Source: Aureispira sp. CCB-QB1 (lineage in GTDB: Bacteria; Bacteroidota; Bacteroidia; Chitinophagales; Saprospiraceae). From it: a stretch of 64,000 bases of DNA. The DNA lies in assembly GCF_000724545.1 (NCBI RefSeq), contig NZ_JHBV01000035.1, positions 53,896-117,895 on the forward strand. Direction: 5' to 3'. Every line of letters starts with the position of its first letter. Within the stretch, counting starts at the first letter, position 1. This document shows, in pieces, positions 47,056 through 56,448 of this stretch. The notes under the pieces are model-generated. The model did not search any database and was not told where the DNA came from. It worked only from the letters and a program-made list of their open reading frames with translations. The translations under genes were made by a program, and so were the position numbers.

Positions 47056-49092
47056 ATGAGCTTTGTATATCCTTGGTTTTTGTGGGCTTTATTGGCAATA
47101 GTAATTCCAATCATTATTCATCTTTTTCATTTTAGAAGATTTAAAACTGTTTATTTTACTAATGTCAAATTTTTAAAGGAGGTAAAAGAACAAACATCTG
47201 CTCGCTCTAAGGTTAAGCATTTATTGGTCTTAGCGGCTCGTATTTTGACCATTGCTTTTCTAGTATTTGCTTTTGCAATGCCTTACATCCCAAGCAAGGG
47301 AGGGCAGACAGCAGCGGGTAATAAAGATGTTAGTATCTTTTTTGATAACTCATTTAGTATGGCGGCAGAAAGTGAAGATGTGCGGTTGCTAGAAAAAGCT
47401 AGAAGTAGGGTAGAGGAAATTGTATCTGCTTACAGTGTCGATGATCGAATTCAAATTTTGACAGCAGATTTTGAAGGTAGAGATCAACGCTTGTTGAGCA
47501 AAGAAGATGCTTTGACACGATTGAACGAGGTGGAAATTACGTACAATGTTCGCAACTTATCGAAGGTGTTGGCTCGTCAAAAACAAGCAGTGAACGGAGG
47601 AAAGAATAAAAATAAGGAAATTTATATTGTTTCAGATTTTCAGAAAAATATTACGGATTTAGAGCGTTATGAAGACACAACAATCAATTTGAATTTAGTG
47701 CCTTTACAATCGGTTCAAAACCAAAATGTAGCGATTGATACAGCTTGGTTTCAATCGCCTGTCCAAAGCTTAAATCAGCCCAACCCACTGGTTGTAAAAG
47801 TTCGAAATTTGAGCGATAAAGAAATTCCAAATGTACGTATGAGCTTGTTTATAGACCATCAAACTCGTCCTATCGGAACCTTAACAATTCCCGCTCAAAC
47901 TTCTGTTTATGATACCATTGATATTCCCGTTTTGCGTACAGGGTGGTATGAAGCTAAATTGAATATCACAGATTTTCCAATAGAGTTTGACAACGATTAT
48001 TATTTTACCTTTAATGTCGATGAGCAAGTTGATATTTTACAAATTCATGGAGGCTCGCCCAACCGTTTTGTATCGGCTACATTTAAAGATAACGAGTATT
48101 TTAAAGCAACTGCTCAAAATGCAGGTCAACTGAATTATTCGGATTTCCCCAATTATGATTTGGTGATCTTAGATGAGTTATTAACGATTCCTTCAGGATT
48201 GATTAGCGAATTAAAAAACTATGTGACAAATGGAGGAAATGTTGTTGTTTTTCCGCACCACGAAGCTAATCTAAACGATTATAATAATTTAACAAGGCAG
48301 TTCAATGCCAACAGTTATGGTACTTTAGATACTCGTGAGCGAAAGGTTTCTTTTATTAATTTTGAGGAATTTATTTTTAATGATGTCTTTGAAGAACGAC
48401 GCAGTAACTTAAAATTGCCAATAACACAAGCGAATTTTAAAATTACCAAAAAGGCATCTACAGGAGAGGAGGTAATCTTGAGATATAGAGATGGTGGTAC
48501 GTTTGTGGGGAAATACCGAAAAGGCAAAGGACATCTGTTTCTCTGTGCTGCTCCTCTTGGCTTGGACTATTCTGATTTTGTCAAAAATGGAGAAATTTTT
48601 GTCCCAATGTTGTATAAAATGGCTTTATCGGCTACTAGCGAAGATAAAGTAGCCTATATAATCGGCAAGGATGAAGTTTTGGAAACGGATAACCGTGCTT
48701 CTTCTTCAGAACTAGTATATAAAATGAAGGGCAAGCAGGGCGAATTTATTCCCGAACAGCGTCCTATGGGGAGTCGTGTGTCTTTAGGAATGAACAATCA
48801 AATTCGTTCGGCTGGTTTCTATGATTTATTCCTAAAGGAGGGAGAGGTCTTAGATAAGTTTGGGTTTAATTATGATCGAAAAGAATCCTTTTTATCATTT
48901 TATAACCAAGATGAATTAGGCGGTTTAGTAGGAGATCAAGTGGCGATTATAGAGGGGACTAATGTAACAGATTTTACTGAAATTATAGCTACTCAAAGCA
49001 AAGGAACAGCTTTGTGGAAATGGTGCTTGATTTTAGCCCTAATTTTTCTGGCAATCGAAACCGTTTTGTTGCGGTTGTGGAAAGTAAAGTAA
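47056..49092 (+). CDS. BatA-domain double-membrane protein (aerotolerance operon type)
   Basis: A 678-residue protein with the BatA N-terminal domain: MSFVYPWFLWALLAIVIPII, then HLFHFRRFKTVYFTNV, a second helix at about 57-75, a vWFA-like or CARF-free large periplasmic part (80-650) beginning KDVSIFFDNSFSMAAES (a degenerate MIDAS D-x-S-x-S: D-N-S-F-S), and a final helix near the C-terminus (WCLILALIFLAIETVLL). Such proteins are common in Bacteroidota, usually near MoxR/BatB genes, which are absent here. Their molecular role is unsettled. A cell-envelope or stress role is inferred. Confidence 0.88.
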   Translation: MSFVYPWFLWALLAIVIPIIIHLFHFRRFKTVYFTNVKFLKEVKEQTSARSKVKHLLVLAARILTIAFLVFAFAMPYIPSKGGQTAAGNKDVSIFFDNSFSMAAESEDVRLLEKARSRVEEIVSAYSVDDRIQILTADFEGRDQRLLSKEDALTRLNEVEITYNVRNLSKVLARQKQAVNGGKNKNKEIYIVSDFQKNITDLERYEDTTINLNLVPLQSVQNQNVAIDTAWFQSPVQSLNQPNPLVVKVRNLSDKEIPNVRMSLFIDHQTRPIGTLTIPAQTSVYDTIDIPVLRTGWYEAKLNITDFPIEFDNDYYFTFNVDEQVDILQIHGGSPNRFVSATFKDNEYFKATAQNAGQLNYSDFPNYDLVILDELLTIPSGLISELKNYVTNGGNVVVFPHHEANLNDYNNLTRQFNANSYGTLDTRERKVSFINFEEFIFNDVFEERRSNLKLPITQANFKITKKASTGEEVILRYRDGGTFVGKYRKGKGHLFLCAAPLGLDYSDFVKNGEIFVPMLYKMALSATSEDKVAYIIGKDEVLETDNRASSSELVYKMKGKQGEFIPEQRPMGSRVSLGMNNQIRSAGFYDLFLKEGEVLDKFGFNYDRKESFLSFYNQDELGGLVGDQVAIIEGTNVTDFTEIIATQSKGTALWKWCLILALIFLAIETVLLRLWKVK

Positions 49093-49159
49093 GAATGTCC
49101 TTTTATGGATTCGGAAAGTACATCAAGGGAGTATATAATACTAAAACAAGTCTAAAAAA

Positions 49160-49558
49160 ATGCCTACAAAAATTAGCCGCCAAGCACTAGAAAAAGTGTA
49201 TGAAAATAGCTTGGAACCTTTTTTAAAAGGATTAATAAAGATGGCGAAAGAATTTGATAACTTATTTGCTAGTGTCGAATTTCCTGAAATCAGTTTGCAG
49301 TTATTGGATAGCTTGGACAGTACTTTATATTATTCTTGGCAAGAGTTTGTGATTGAACAAAACTTAGGGTTTGAACTGGAAGTATCCATTCATTTTAATC
49401 GACTTAGTTATGTGTTAGAATGGGAGGTAAAGGATAGTTATTATCATAAAAGAATAGAAAAAGATTACGATAGCTTCTTTTCTACTGTAGAGCAATTGGA
49501 TTATATCAATGAGCTAGGGCGATTTATTATAGACCAAGTAAAAGAGCAATACAAGTAA
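49160..49558 (+). CDS. Hypothetical 132-residue protein
   Basis: A soluble acidic protein of mixed helix and strand without a signal peptide: SRQALEKVYENSLEPFLKGL, then a beta region (FELEVSIHFNRLSYVLEWEV) and a C-terminal helix (INELGRFIIDQVKEQYK). I do not recognise it. It starts 67 bp after the BatA-domain gene and is followed 23 bp later by the alpha/beta hydrolase, all on one strand, so the three may share a message. Confidence 0.65.
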   Translation: MPTKISRQALEKVYENSLEPFLKGLIKMAKEFDNLFASVEFPEISLQLLDSLDSTLYYSWQEFVIEQNLGFELEVSIHFNRLSYVLEWEVKDSYYHKRIEKDYDSFFSTVEQLDYINELGRFIIDQVKEQYK

Positions 49559-49581
49559 ATTTCCCTAAAAAAACAAGCAAA

Positions 49582-50409
49582 GTGCCTTTCTTAGAATACA
49601 AAGAACACCAAGTTTATTATCACCAATATGGAGATGGTGATAAAGTATTAATTGCATTGCATGGGTTTGCAGATAATGGAGATTTGTTCAAGGATATCGC
49701 TCTTAAGGTGTGGTCAAACGACTATACTACCTTGGCTATTGATCTTCCTTTTCATGGTCAGAAAACAAGTTGGAAGGGAGATATTTATAAACCCGAGGAT
49801 ATTGCCCACATCGTTTTGTTGTTATTGCAGCAATTTAAAGTAGAATCTTGCACTATGGCTTGTCATAGCATGGGGGGAAGAATCATTTGGGGGATTTTGC
49901 CTTTATTGGCAAAGCAAATAGAGGAAATCTATTTTTTTGCTCCCGCAGGTTTTCAATACACATTCACAGCAAGCCGTCTTTGGTGCCCTATGTGGTTTAG
50001 AAAGCGAGCTAGAAACCATTTTGAAACCTCGGAGGGAATTTTGAGATTTTTTGAAGTGACGCACCGCTTGAAATTAATGAACCGAGCGACTTACTTGGTG
50101 TTCAAACAACAATTGGATTTACCTAGACGGCGAGCAAGAATGCTAAAGACGTGGATGGCGATGTATTATTTCCCTATGAAGGCTAGTATGGCACATTTAA
50201 AATTACTCAATCAATACCAAGTTAAGACCTATTTTTTTTATGGAAAAAAGGATCGAATTACACCTGCAACACATGCCCAAAAATTTTTAAAGCAACTAGA
50301 TGAAACTGAATTGCTTGTGTTTAAAGGAAATCATTTCTTTGTGCGAGAGAAATTAGCCCAACCTTTAAAGTCTTGGTATGAAAGAACCCAACAAGGTCGC
50401 TTGCAATAG
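49582..50409 (+). CDS. Alpha/beta hydrolase
   Basis: A 275-residue protein starting at a GTG 23 bp after the preceding gene. Oxyanion region ALHGFADNGDLF, nucleophile elbow ACHSMGGRI with Ser96 (H-S-M-G in the family's G-x-S-x-G position), acid FFYGKKDRITP (Asp in YGKKDR) and His in FKGNHFFVRE near the end. This is the full alpha/beta hydrolase triad. The likely substrate is a small ester; no closer assignment is safe. No signal peptide, so cytoplasmic. Confidence 0.88.
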   Translation: MPFLEYKEHQVYYHQYGDGDKVLIALHGFADNGDLFKDIALKVWSNDYTTLAIDLPFHGQKTSWKGDIYKPEDIAHIVLLLLQQFKVESCTMACHSMGGRIIWGILPLLAKQIEEIYFFAPAGFQYTFTASRLWCPMWFRKRARNHFETSEGILRFFEVTHRLKLMNRATYLVFKQQLDLPRRRARMLKTWMAMYYFPMKASMAHLKLLNQYQVKTYFFYGKKDRITPATHAQKFLKQLDETELLVFKGNHFFVREKLAQPLKSWYERTQQGRLQ

Positions 50410-50649
50410 GATTGTTGGTAATTTTTAGATTATTTTGATGAATTAGAGTAGTTAATTAATAACTTAGCAGCCTAAAAATTATTTTCTTTAGTGTGTGTAT
50501 TTATTGATACTTCTTGGGGAAATCGTATCAATTTAGTTGTGTGAGCTTGTGGCAAACTAAGGAGGCGATAGTGTCCTCATAAGAGCAGTGAGCCATCAGG
50601 ACTAAAAGTAATCCACGAAGTATTAATTCATAATATTCCCCCAAAAATC

Positions 50650-51129
50650 ATGACTTCTTTTTTACTCCGAATTATTGACCTTGGTTATTTTATTTTTAAA
50701 CCATTTATTCCGCTTAAAACCTATCGATATGCTGTTTGTGGTGGAGGAAACTTAGTACTAGATACGATTTTGTATTTTGTAGTTTTTCATTTTGTACTAA
50801 ACAAACAAAATTTAGATTTGTACTTTATTGTATTAAGTGCTCATATCGCTTCCTTATTTTTTGTTTTTCCCATCACTTTCTGTATTGGCTTTCTGCTAAA
50901 TCGTTTTATTGTTTTTCCTGAATCGAATTTACCGATGAGGACACAATTTGTTAGGTACTTCATTGCAGGGATGATTACATTATTAATCAGTTACCTTTCG
51001 ATGAAAATTTTGGTAGACTTAATTGGTTTTTACCCAACACCATCCAAAATTCTAACGACTGTTATTGCTGTATTGTTTAGTTATATGATGCAAACTAAAT
51101 TTAGCTTTAAAGTACAAGATGTAAACTAA
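50650..51129 (+). CDS. GtrA-like family membrane protein
   Basis: A 159-residue protein with four membrane helices at about 30-50, 58-82, 95-118 and 125-150, typical for the GtrA/DPMS family: TYRYAVCGGGNLVLDTILYF in helix 1, FCIGFLLNRFIVFPES after helix 2 and ALFSYMMQTKFSFK-like ending (VLFSYMMQTKFSFKVQD). GtrA proteins help move lipid-linked sugars across the membrane for glycan decoration. No glycosyltransferase gene lies beside it. The upstream gap 50410-50649 holds weak copies of the AGAGCAGTGAGC and CACGAAGTA repeat segments. Confidence 0.85.
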   Translation: MTSFLLRIIDLGYFIFKPFIPLKTYRYAVCGGGNLVLDTILYFVVFHFVLNKQNLDLYFIVLSAHIASLFFVFPITFCIGFLLNRFIVFPESNLPMRTQFVRYFIAGMITLLISYLSMKILVDLIGFYPTPSKILTTVIAVLFSYMMQTKFSFKVQDVN

Positions 51130-51448
51130 TATTTGTTTGAATGTTCTCATTCATAAAATTTAACAAGGTTAATTTTAAGTAGTTGATTATTAGTATTTTG
51201 TATTAATAAAAAATAGCTTTTTATTAAAAAAACTAAAAAATAGCAGACGACTACTTGTGTAAACGGTCAAAAATTCAGAACTTGTTTGAGTTAATGCCTA
51301 TTTTAAGATACTTATGTATTGTTGACTTAGCGGCAAGTTGCTCGAAGTCTTTAAATGTTACCCAAGGTGTTGATTCCGTCCTACTTACGTTTAATAACTC
51401 ACTAACAGACATTCGCTAAGCAATGTCGACCATTAACCAAAAAAAAAT
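51130..51448. other. Intergenic stretch with no clear feature
   Basis: 319 bp of AT-rich DNA. TAGCAGACGACTA near 51241 resembles short segments near 44780 and 55820 (AGCAGAC), but nothing firm can be said. The promoter of the dipeptidase gene should lie here. Confidence 0.35.
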
Positions 51449-53059
51449 ATGTTTGCAGATTTGCATTGTCATGCGCACATGCGCTCCTATCTATGCTTGC
51501 ACCAGAAACGTAGCAAGTACGAAAAAAAAGGAATGTATCACCCCTGGACAGTTGTTGCAACCAATATGTCTCGTCTAAAAAATGTTGACCGAGCGGCTGG
51601 ATATAGCCAATCCGATTTGGTGACGCTTTGGAATGGTGGGGCTCGTTTAGTTTGGAATGCTTTGTATCCTATCGAAAAAGGTTTTTTTAAGACCCCCACC
51701 AAACCAACGGGAGGGAAACATCAAATGCTTCGCCGTATTGCAAGGGTCGCAACACACCACAAAGCACCTTTGCGAACCTTAATGCAACATCTAACGATGC
51801 GAATTCCTACTGCTATGATTCGATATGTAACATCAAAGGAGTACGATTATTGGGAATTTTTGCAAGAAGAATATGCTTATATCTGTAGCAAATCAGGTGT
51901 TAAAACAAAAAACGAAATTTATACTTTGGGTGTTGCTCGTAAAGCTTTTGAAAATAGCGAACGACGGAGAACAAAATATCCAGCGTATTATGATGCTGAA
52001 GGAACGTATGCAATTCCTAAAAACCGATTGGAGGCAGCCGAAATCGCAAAAGAGAAAGATGATGTTATTATGATGGCGTTATCCATCGAAGGAGCGCATG
52101 TTTTTGGTGCTGAAACGGAGTCTGAACAAACGGTTTTGGATCGAGTTGATTTTATTAAAAGAGAATGGGAACATCCGTTGTTTTTTATTACCTATTCGCA
52201 TCATTTTAACAATGGCTTGTGTGGTCATGCCCATAGCTTGCCAGAAGTAGCGGCTTATGTTTTGAATCAGGATAGCTTAATGGGAGAAGGTTTTACGGAT
52301 TTGGGCTGGAAAGTTATTCGGAAATTATTGTCTGTTGATGCTGATAATAACCCTGCACCTGAAGAGGGGTATCGAATATTAATTGATTTGAAGCACATGA
52401 GCCCTAAAGGACGAAAAGAATATTATGAATATTTAATTCGCCCTTGTATGGAAAAAGGGGATACCATTCCATTAATTGCTAGTCATTGTTCTTATGCCGC
52501 TCGAAAAACATTGCAAGAAATTATTGATGTACAGGAGGATGAAGACGATACTTTTCGAGTCAAAACTGATGAAGGACCTTTTTATGCGTGGGGAATCAAT
52601 TTGTGTGATGAAGATATTTATATGATTCATGCAACAGGCGGTTTGTTTGGGCTTTCTTTTGATAAGCGAATGTTAGGTGTTTCATCTAAAAAACGAGAGG
52701 AGAGGGAGGAGCAAATCAATAATATCGATGCCATGTGGAATAACATCAAAGCAGTACTTCGGGTTATTTATAACGATACTAGTTTGTTGGCAGCAGAGAA
52801 GCAAAAAGCTTGGGATATGTTGGCAATAGGAACAGACTTCGATGGTTATATTGATCCTATTAGTACCTATAAAACGGCTATAGAGTTGAACCAGTTTAAA
52901 GCAGATTTATTGGCTAAGATAAAAGAAGAAGCTGCCAAAGAAAATCCATTAGAATGTGTGGCACATTTTAACGATACATTTACGCCAGAATTAGTCGTAG
53001 ACAAAATTTGCTATAACAATGCTTTAGAATTTACATTAAAGCATTATCCTCAAAAATAG
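51449..53059 (+). CDS. Peptidase M19 (membrane dipeptidase)-like metalloenzyme
   Basis: A 536-residue amidohydrolase-fold protein. The metal ligands of the renal-dipeptidase family can be followed: H6-x-H8 in FADLHCHAH, Glu in LSIEGAHVFG, His in ILIDLKHMS, His in PLIASHCSYAA and Asp in AIGTDFDGY. The protein is longer than most M19 enzymes (usually about 320-420), with an N-terminal insert (residues about 15-190) and no signal peptide, because the first metal motif starts at residue 4. It probably cleaves dipeptides or related amides in the cytoplasm. An acidic interior and HH pair (TYSHHFNNGLCGHAHS) are also visible. Monocistronic. Confidence 0.85.
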   Translation: MFADLHCHAHMRSYLCLHQKRSKYEKKGMYHPWTVVATNMSRLKNVDRAAGYSQSDLVTLWNGGARLVWNALYPIEKGFFKTPTKPTGGKHQMLRRIARVATHHKAPLRTLMQHLTMRIPTAMIRYVTSKEYDYWEFLQEEYAYICSKSGVKTKNEIYTLGVARKAFENSERRRTKYPAYYDAEGTYAIPKNRLEAAEIAKEKDDVIMMALSIEGAHVFGAETESEQTVLDRVDFIKREWEHPLFFITYSHHFNNGLCGHAHSLPEVAAYVLNQDSLMGEGFTDLGWKVIRKLLSVDADNNPAPEEGYRILIDLKHMSPKGRKEYYEYLIRPCMEKGDTIPLIASHCSYAARKTLQEIIDVQEDEDDTFRVKTDEGPFYAWGINLCDEDIYMIHATGGLFGLSFDKRMLGVSSKKREEREEQINNIDAMWNNIKAVLRVIYNDTSLLAAEKQKAWDMLAIGTDFDGYIDPISTYKTAIELNQFKADLLAKIKEEAAKENPLECVAHFNDTFTPELVVDKICYNNALEFTLKHYPQK

Positions 53060-53073
53060 AAATCAAAAATTGT

Positions 53074-53122
53074 GTTTGAAAGTTTGAAAATATAAATAAT
53101 ATGTATTCTCAAACTTTCAAAC
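53074..53122. terminator. Hairpin between converging dipeptidase and fbp genes
   Basis: GTTTGAAAGTTTGA (53074-53087) and TCAAACTTTCAAAC (53109-53122) are perfect complements (14 bp, loop 21) between the two stops. The T run is poor, so it is a terminator candidate rather than certain. Confidence 0.6.
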
Positions 53123-53156
53123 TATACAATTGTCCCTATTTATTATGTTTATTCTT

Positions 53157-54152
53157 TCAAGCCATTACTTGGCTTTGGCTTGTAATAATCTCTTCTACAC
53201 GATTGACCATATTAGGAGAACCCATGAAAATAGGTGTTCTTTGGTGCAGTTCGGTTGCTTCAAGTTCCAGAATACGTTGAGTACCGTTCGTAGAGCATCC
53301 ACCTGCTTGCTCGATGATAAAAGATAAAGGGTTACACTCGTACAACAAGCGTAGTTTTCCTTTAGGAGCTGTTGTGGTGGCAGGGTACATAAAAATCCCC
53401 CCTTTGATCAAGGTGCGATGAACATCAGCAACCATTGAACCAACATATCTAAACGTACAACAATCATCCATGCACTCATCAATAAACTGTTGTACCGAGG
53501 CATCAAACCTGTGATAAGCTCCTTGGTTGACAGCGTATATGTTGCCTTTTTGTGGAATTTTCATATCGGGGTGCGATAAGCAGAATTCTCCTATCGAAGG
53601 ATCTAAGGTAAACCCATTTACTCCTTTGCCCGTAGTGTAGACCAACATAGTCGAAGAACCGTACAAGACATAGCCTGATGCCACTTGCTCTACACCATCT
53701 TGTAGAAAGTCGCTCAATTGACAAACACCATCATCCGAAATACGGCGATAGATGGCGAAGATTGTACCAATAGATACATTCACATCAATATTACTAGAAC
53801 CATCCAAAGGGTCGAATAAAACGACATATTTGGCATTAATACTAGATTCGATAGGGACATAGGTGTTGTTTTCTTCCGAAGCAATGCCACAACATTCGCC
53901 ACTATTTTGAAGGCAAGAAATCAATAAATTATCTGCCAAAACATCTAGTTTTTGAACCTGCTCACCAGAAGCATTAGCAGCTGTGTCGGCATGTCCTGCA
54001 ATGTCAGCTAAACCTGCTTTGTTAACTTCTCTACTGATTATCTTAGACGCTAGTCCAATATCTCGAAGTAAACCCGATAGTTCACCAGTTGCAAATGGAA
54101 AATCTTTTTGACGTTGGATGATGAATTCATCTAAGGTAATAATCTTATTCAT
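53157..54152 (-). CDS. fbp: Fructose-1,6-bisphosphatase, class I
   Basis: A 331-residue enzyme of the usual length. It removes the 1-phosphate from fructose 1,6-bisphosphate in gluconeogenesis. Metal-binding residues are visible in ASEEN (E93, E94) and in LFDPLDGSSNID (D114, D117, G118), and the substrate-binding stretch FMYPATTTAPKGKLRLLYEC is intact, as is NPLSFIIEQAGG with its Glu metal ligand. Cytoplasmic. Its promoter candidate lies 150 bp upstream. No other central carbon gene is adjacent. Confidence 0.97.
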   Translation of the reverse strand: MNKIITLDEFIIQRQKDFPFATGELSGLLRDIGLASKIISREVNKAGLADIAGHADTAANASGEQVQKLDVLADNLLISCLQNSGECCGIASEENNTYVPIESSINAKYVVLFDPLDGSSNIDVNVSIGTIFAIYRRISDDGVCQLSDFLQDGVEQVASGYVLYGSSTMLVYTTGKGVNGFTLDPSIGEFCLSHPDMKIPQKGNIYAVNQGAYHRFDASVQQFIDECMDDCCTFRYVGSMVADVHRTLIKGGIFMYPATTTAPKGKLRLLYECNPLSFIIEQAGGCSTNGTQRILELEATELHQRTPIFMGSPNMVNRVEEIITSQSQVMA

Positions 54153-54301
54153 ATCTGTTGTTTTAATACAAACTTTTGAGGTTAAATAAATGGTTTGTAT
54201 TGGAGACGTTTATAAGTGGTTTTTTGCAAAAAAATTCTAATGTTTAACACTAGAAAATCAAAATCTTATTCTAAATGAACGCATTGTACGTTATTCTATT
54301 G

Positions 54302-54309
54302 CAAATATA
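54302..54309 (-). promoter_or_regulatory. Candidate promoter -7 box for fbp
   Basis: The minus strand reads TATATTTG about 150 bases before the fbp ATG, with TTGC and TTGG as possible -33 boxes 16 and 24 bases further upstream. The divergent gap 54153-54545 shows no gene. Confidence 0.35.
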
Positions 54310-54545
54310 CGCTTTTTAATAGCAATATGCTAGCCAATTTTTCAAATTATGACATTAAAAATGTATCGTACAAAAAAAGGGAGGCTAATAAGAAGTTTTA
54401 AATGTAGTTTTTGAAATTGCTTTTTTTCTATTTTTTTAGTAATTTAAAGCGCTATTTTTTTCTCATTAGAGAGCAAAATAAGCAGTTTTATCTATTCTTT
54501 TAATTGAATAATGAAAGGTATTATTTTCTCTTATAAATCAAAATT

Positions 54546-54977
54546 ATGATTTCAACATCTGTAGCAATAGGTGCTATTATATTGATTATAATAGGAGGAC
54601 TAATTCAGCCTAGCTTACTACTTTTGGTGGCTATTTATGTAGGGTACGATGTGTGGGAAAATACGCAAGGGATGAGTCCCCAGAAAACAGTAGAGCAGTT
54701 ACTTGAGGCAATACAAGCGGAAGATAAAGCAACCGTTCGTGCCTTGGCAAGTGAGAGTTTAGAAGATGGAATTGATATCTTATTTTCTTCTAGTTCTGGA
54801 AATAGAGCTGTTGAAATCAATACATTTTTAGATGATTTAATCGTCCGAGACTGTTTGGTTCAAAACGACACTTTAGCTACTTGTACTATTTGTATGTCTT
54901 CAACAGATATAGATAATTGCAATGGCTTGACCTTGATACGAGAAAATAGACAATGGGTGGTTAGTTTTGATAAATAA
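54546..54977 (+). CDS. Hypothetical protein with an N-terminal membrane helix
   Basis: A 143-residue protein. The first 35 residues are one or two hydrophobic helices (AIGAIILIIIGGLIQPSLLL). The soluble domain has a helical MSPQKTVEQLLEAIQAEDKA segment, then strands with a Cys cluster (LATCTICMSSTDIDNCNGLT), ending in a QWVVSFDK strand. The pattern (helix, then RAL-x-S-x-S, then cone of strands with a QWxV ending) resembles NTF2-like DUF4878 proteins, a guess by shape only. Transcription is apart from its neighbours. Confidence 0.6.
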   Translation: MISTSVAIGAIILIIIGGLIQPSLLLLVAIYVGYDVWENTQGMSPQKTVEQLLEAIQAEDKATVRALASESLEDGIDILFSSSSGNRAVEINTFLDDLIVRDCLVQNDTLATCTICMSSTDIDNCNGLTLIRENRQWVVSFDK

Positions 54978-55103
54978 TCAATTTTTTGATAGAATTAGCT
55001 GACGGTACTTAAAATCTAAAAACAGTTGATTAACAAATTAATATAAATAATTTTACTTTGAAACTTCAATTTATTCCAAAAATCCCAAAAAGTATTGAGC
55101 CGA

Positions 55104-55709
55104 ATGGCTAAGAAAAAAGAACTCGTTTTACGAATTGCATTATTAGCCACGGTTATGTTAGGTTTATTAGCTTTGGCAAAATATACTCCTTTGGGAGCCT
55201 ACTTTAGTGTCGCAAAATTGCAAGAACTCATTCGGGCGGCAGGAAATTGGGGACTTGTTATTTATTTTTTAGTGTTTTTGGTAGGAACTTTGATGAGCGT
55301 ACCAGGAGCCGTTTTTTTGGTATTTGCTATCTTAACCTACGGTTACTTTTGGGGGATTTTGTTGTCTTTTGGTGCTGCAAATCTATGTGCAATGATTAAT
55401 TTTTTGTTTGCACGATTTGTAGGAGGGAAAGCCTTGACGGAGATTAAAAATAAAAGAATTCAAAAAGTGCTTTCGAGAGTAGATACACATCCTATACAAA
55501 CGATTTGTTGGTTGAGAGTGTTTATGCTACTGTCTCCTGTTGTCAATTATGCAATGGCATTAACCAATATAAAATCTAGACAGTTTTTTATAGGCAATGC
55601 TATAGCAATGATATTCCCTTTTGCGTTTATTATTTTAGGAACCGTTTTTTTTAGAAGCGCTTTTTTTCAAGAAGTCGTTTTGGTTTGGATTAAATCAGTA
55701 ATTAGTTGA
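55104..55709 (+). CDS. VTT-domain (TVP38/TMEM64, DedA superfamily) membrane protein
   Basis: A 201-residue protein from the ATG at 55104 (a TTG three codons upstream is less likely). It has five or six membrane helices. The VTT core shows VGTLMSVPGAVFLVFAILTY, then GILLSFGAANLCAMINFLFA and RFVGGKALTEI, with the amphipathic re-entrant loops of this family. Bacterial DedA-superfamily members are linked to membrane lipid and proton-motive homeostasis, possibly as lipid scramblases or flippases. Followed, 136 bp later, by a paralogue. Confidence 0.87.
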   Translation: MAKKKELVLRIALLATVMLGLLALAKYTPLGAYFSVAKLQELIRAAGNWGLVIYFLVFLVGTLMSVPGAVFLVFAILTYGYFWGILLSFGAANLCAMINFLFARFVGGKALTEIKNKRIQKVLSRVDTHPIQTICWLRVFMLLSPVVNYAMALTNIKSRQFFIGNAIAMIFPFAFIILGTVFFRSAFFQEVVLVWIKSVIS

Positions 55710-55845
55710 CACATTAGTTCGTTTATCAATAGCATCGTATTTGCAATCAATAGCGTCACAGGTAACGAAGTGTTATTGGCACAAAAGCTAGAGAAGACGA
55801 ATATAGCAAGCTAATTAGCAGACGATTTATCATTAATTATATTCT

Positions 55846-56436
55846 ATGGAGCAAGAGAAAAAAACTAAAAAGAATACTTTTCTTCGTTTAGGTGCTTTGG
55901 TTTTATTTATTATTACATCCATCTTATTAGTCAAGTACACAGCATTAGGTGCTTGGCTGAGTCTTGAGAGTATGCAGTATATGGTAGAGCAAACGGGCTT
56001 TTGGGGGATATTAATATTTATAGCCATTTTTGTAACTTCTGCTATTATGAATATCCCAGGGACGGCCTTTTTGTTATTGGCAATTATGTTATTTGGATAC
56101 TGGCAAGGAGCGTTTTTTGCTTATGTTGGAGCTTTATTAGGAGCTTGGGCTACTTTTGTCTTAGGGCGTACCATGGGAGGCAAAGCTTTGACAGAAATTA
56201 AGAATCCTACGGTCAAAAAATTACTAGCAGAAGTAGAAATCCGACCTATTAGAACGTTAATTGTATTAAGAATTTTAGTTCAATTTTCGCCTTTTGTAGG
56301 CTACACTTTGGCTTTGACCAATATCAACCAACGACAATATATGATTGGCAATATCATTGGTATTTTGATTCCAACAATTGGATTGAGTATGGGAATGTAT
56401 TTTTTTGAAGATACGATACGAGCTTTGTTTGGTTAG
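55846..56436 (+). CDS. VTT-domain membrane protein, second tandem copy
   Basis: A 196-residue paralogue of the preceding gene. It shares KNTFLRLGALVLF / LRIALLATVML-type openings, the core VTSAIMNIPGTAFLLLAIML, GALLGAWATFVLGRTMGGKA and LTEIKN, and a closing FSPFVGYTLALTNI region (LSPVVNYAMALTNI in the other). The shared LTEIKN and ALTNI points show a local duplication. Lipid transport across the inner membrane is inferred. It converges with the next gene, 12 bp apart. Confidence 0.87.
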   Translation: MEQEKKTKKNTFLRLGALVLFIITSILLVKYTALGAWLSLESMQYMVEQTGFWGILIFIAIFVTSAIMNIPGTAFLLLAIMLFGYWQGAFFAYVGALLGAWATFVLGRTMGGKALTEIKNPTVKKLLAEVEIRPIRTLIVLRILVQFSPFVGYTLALTNINQRQYMIGNIIGILIPTIGLSMGMYFFEDTIRALFG

Positions 56437-56448
56437 CACTTGGTTGAA

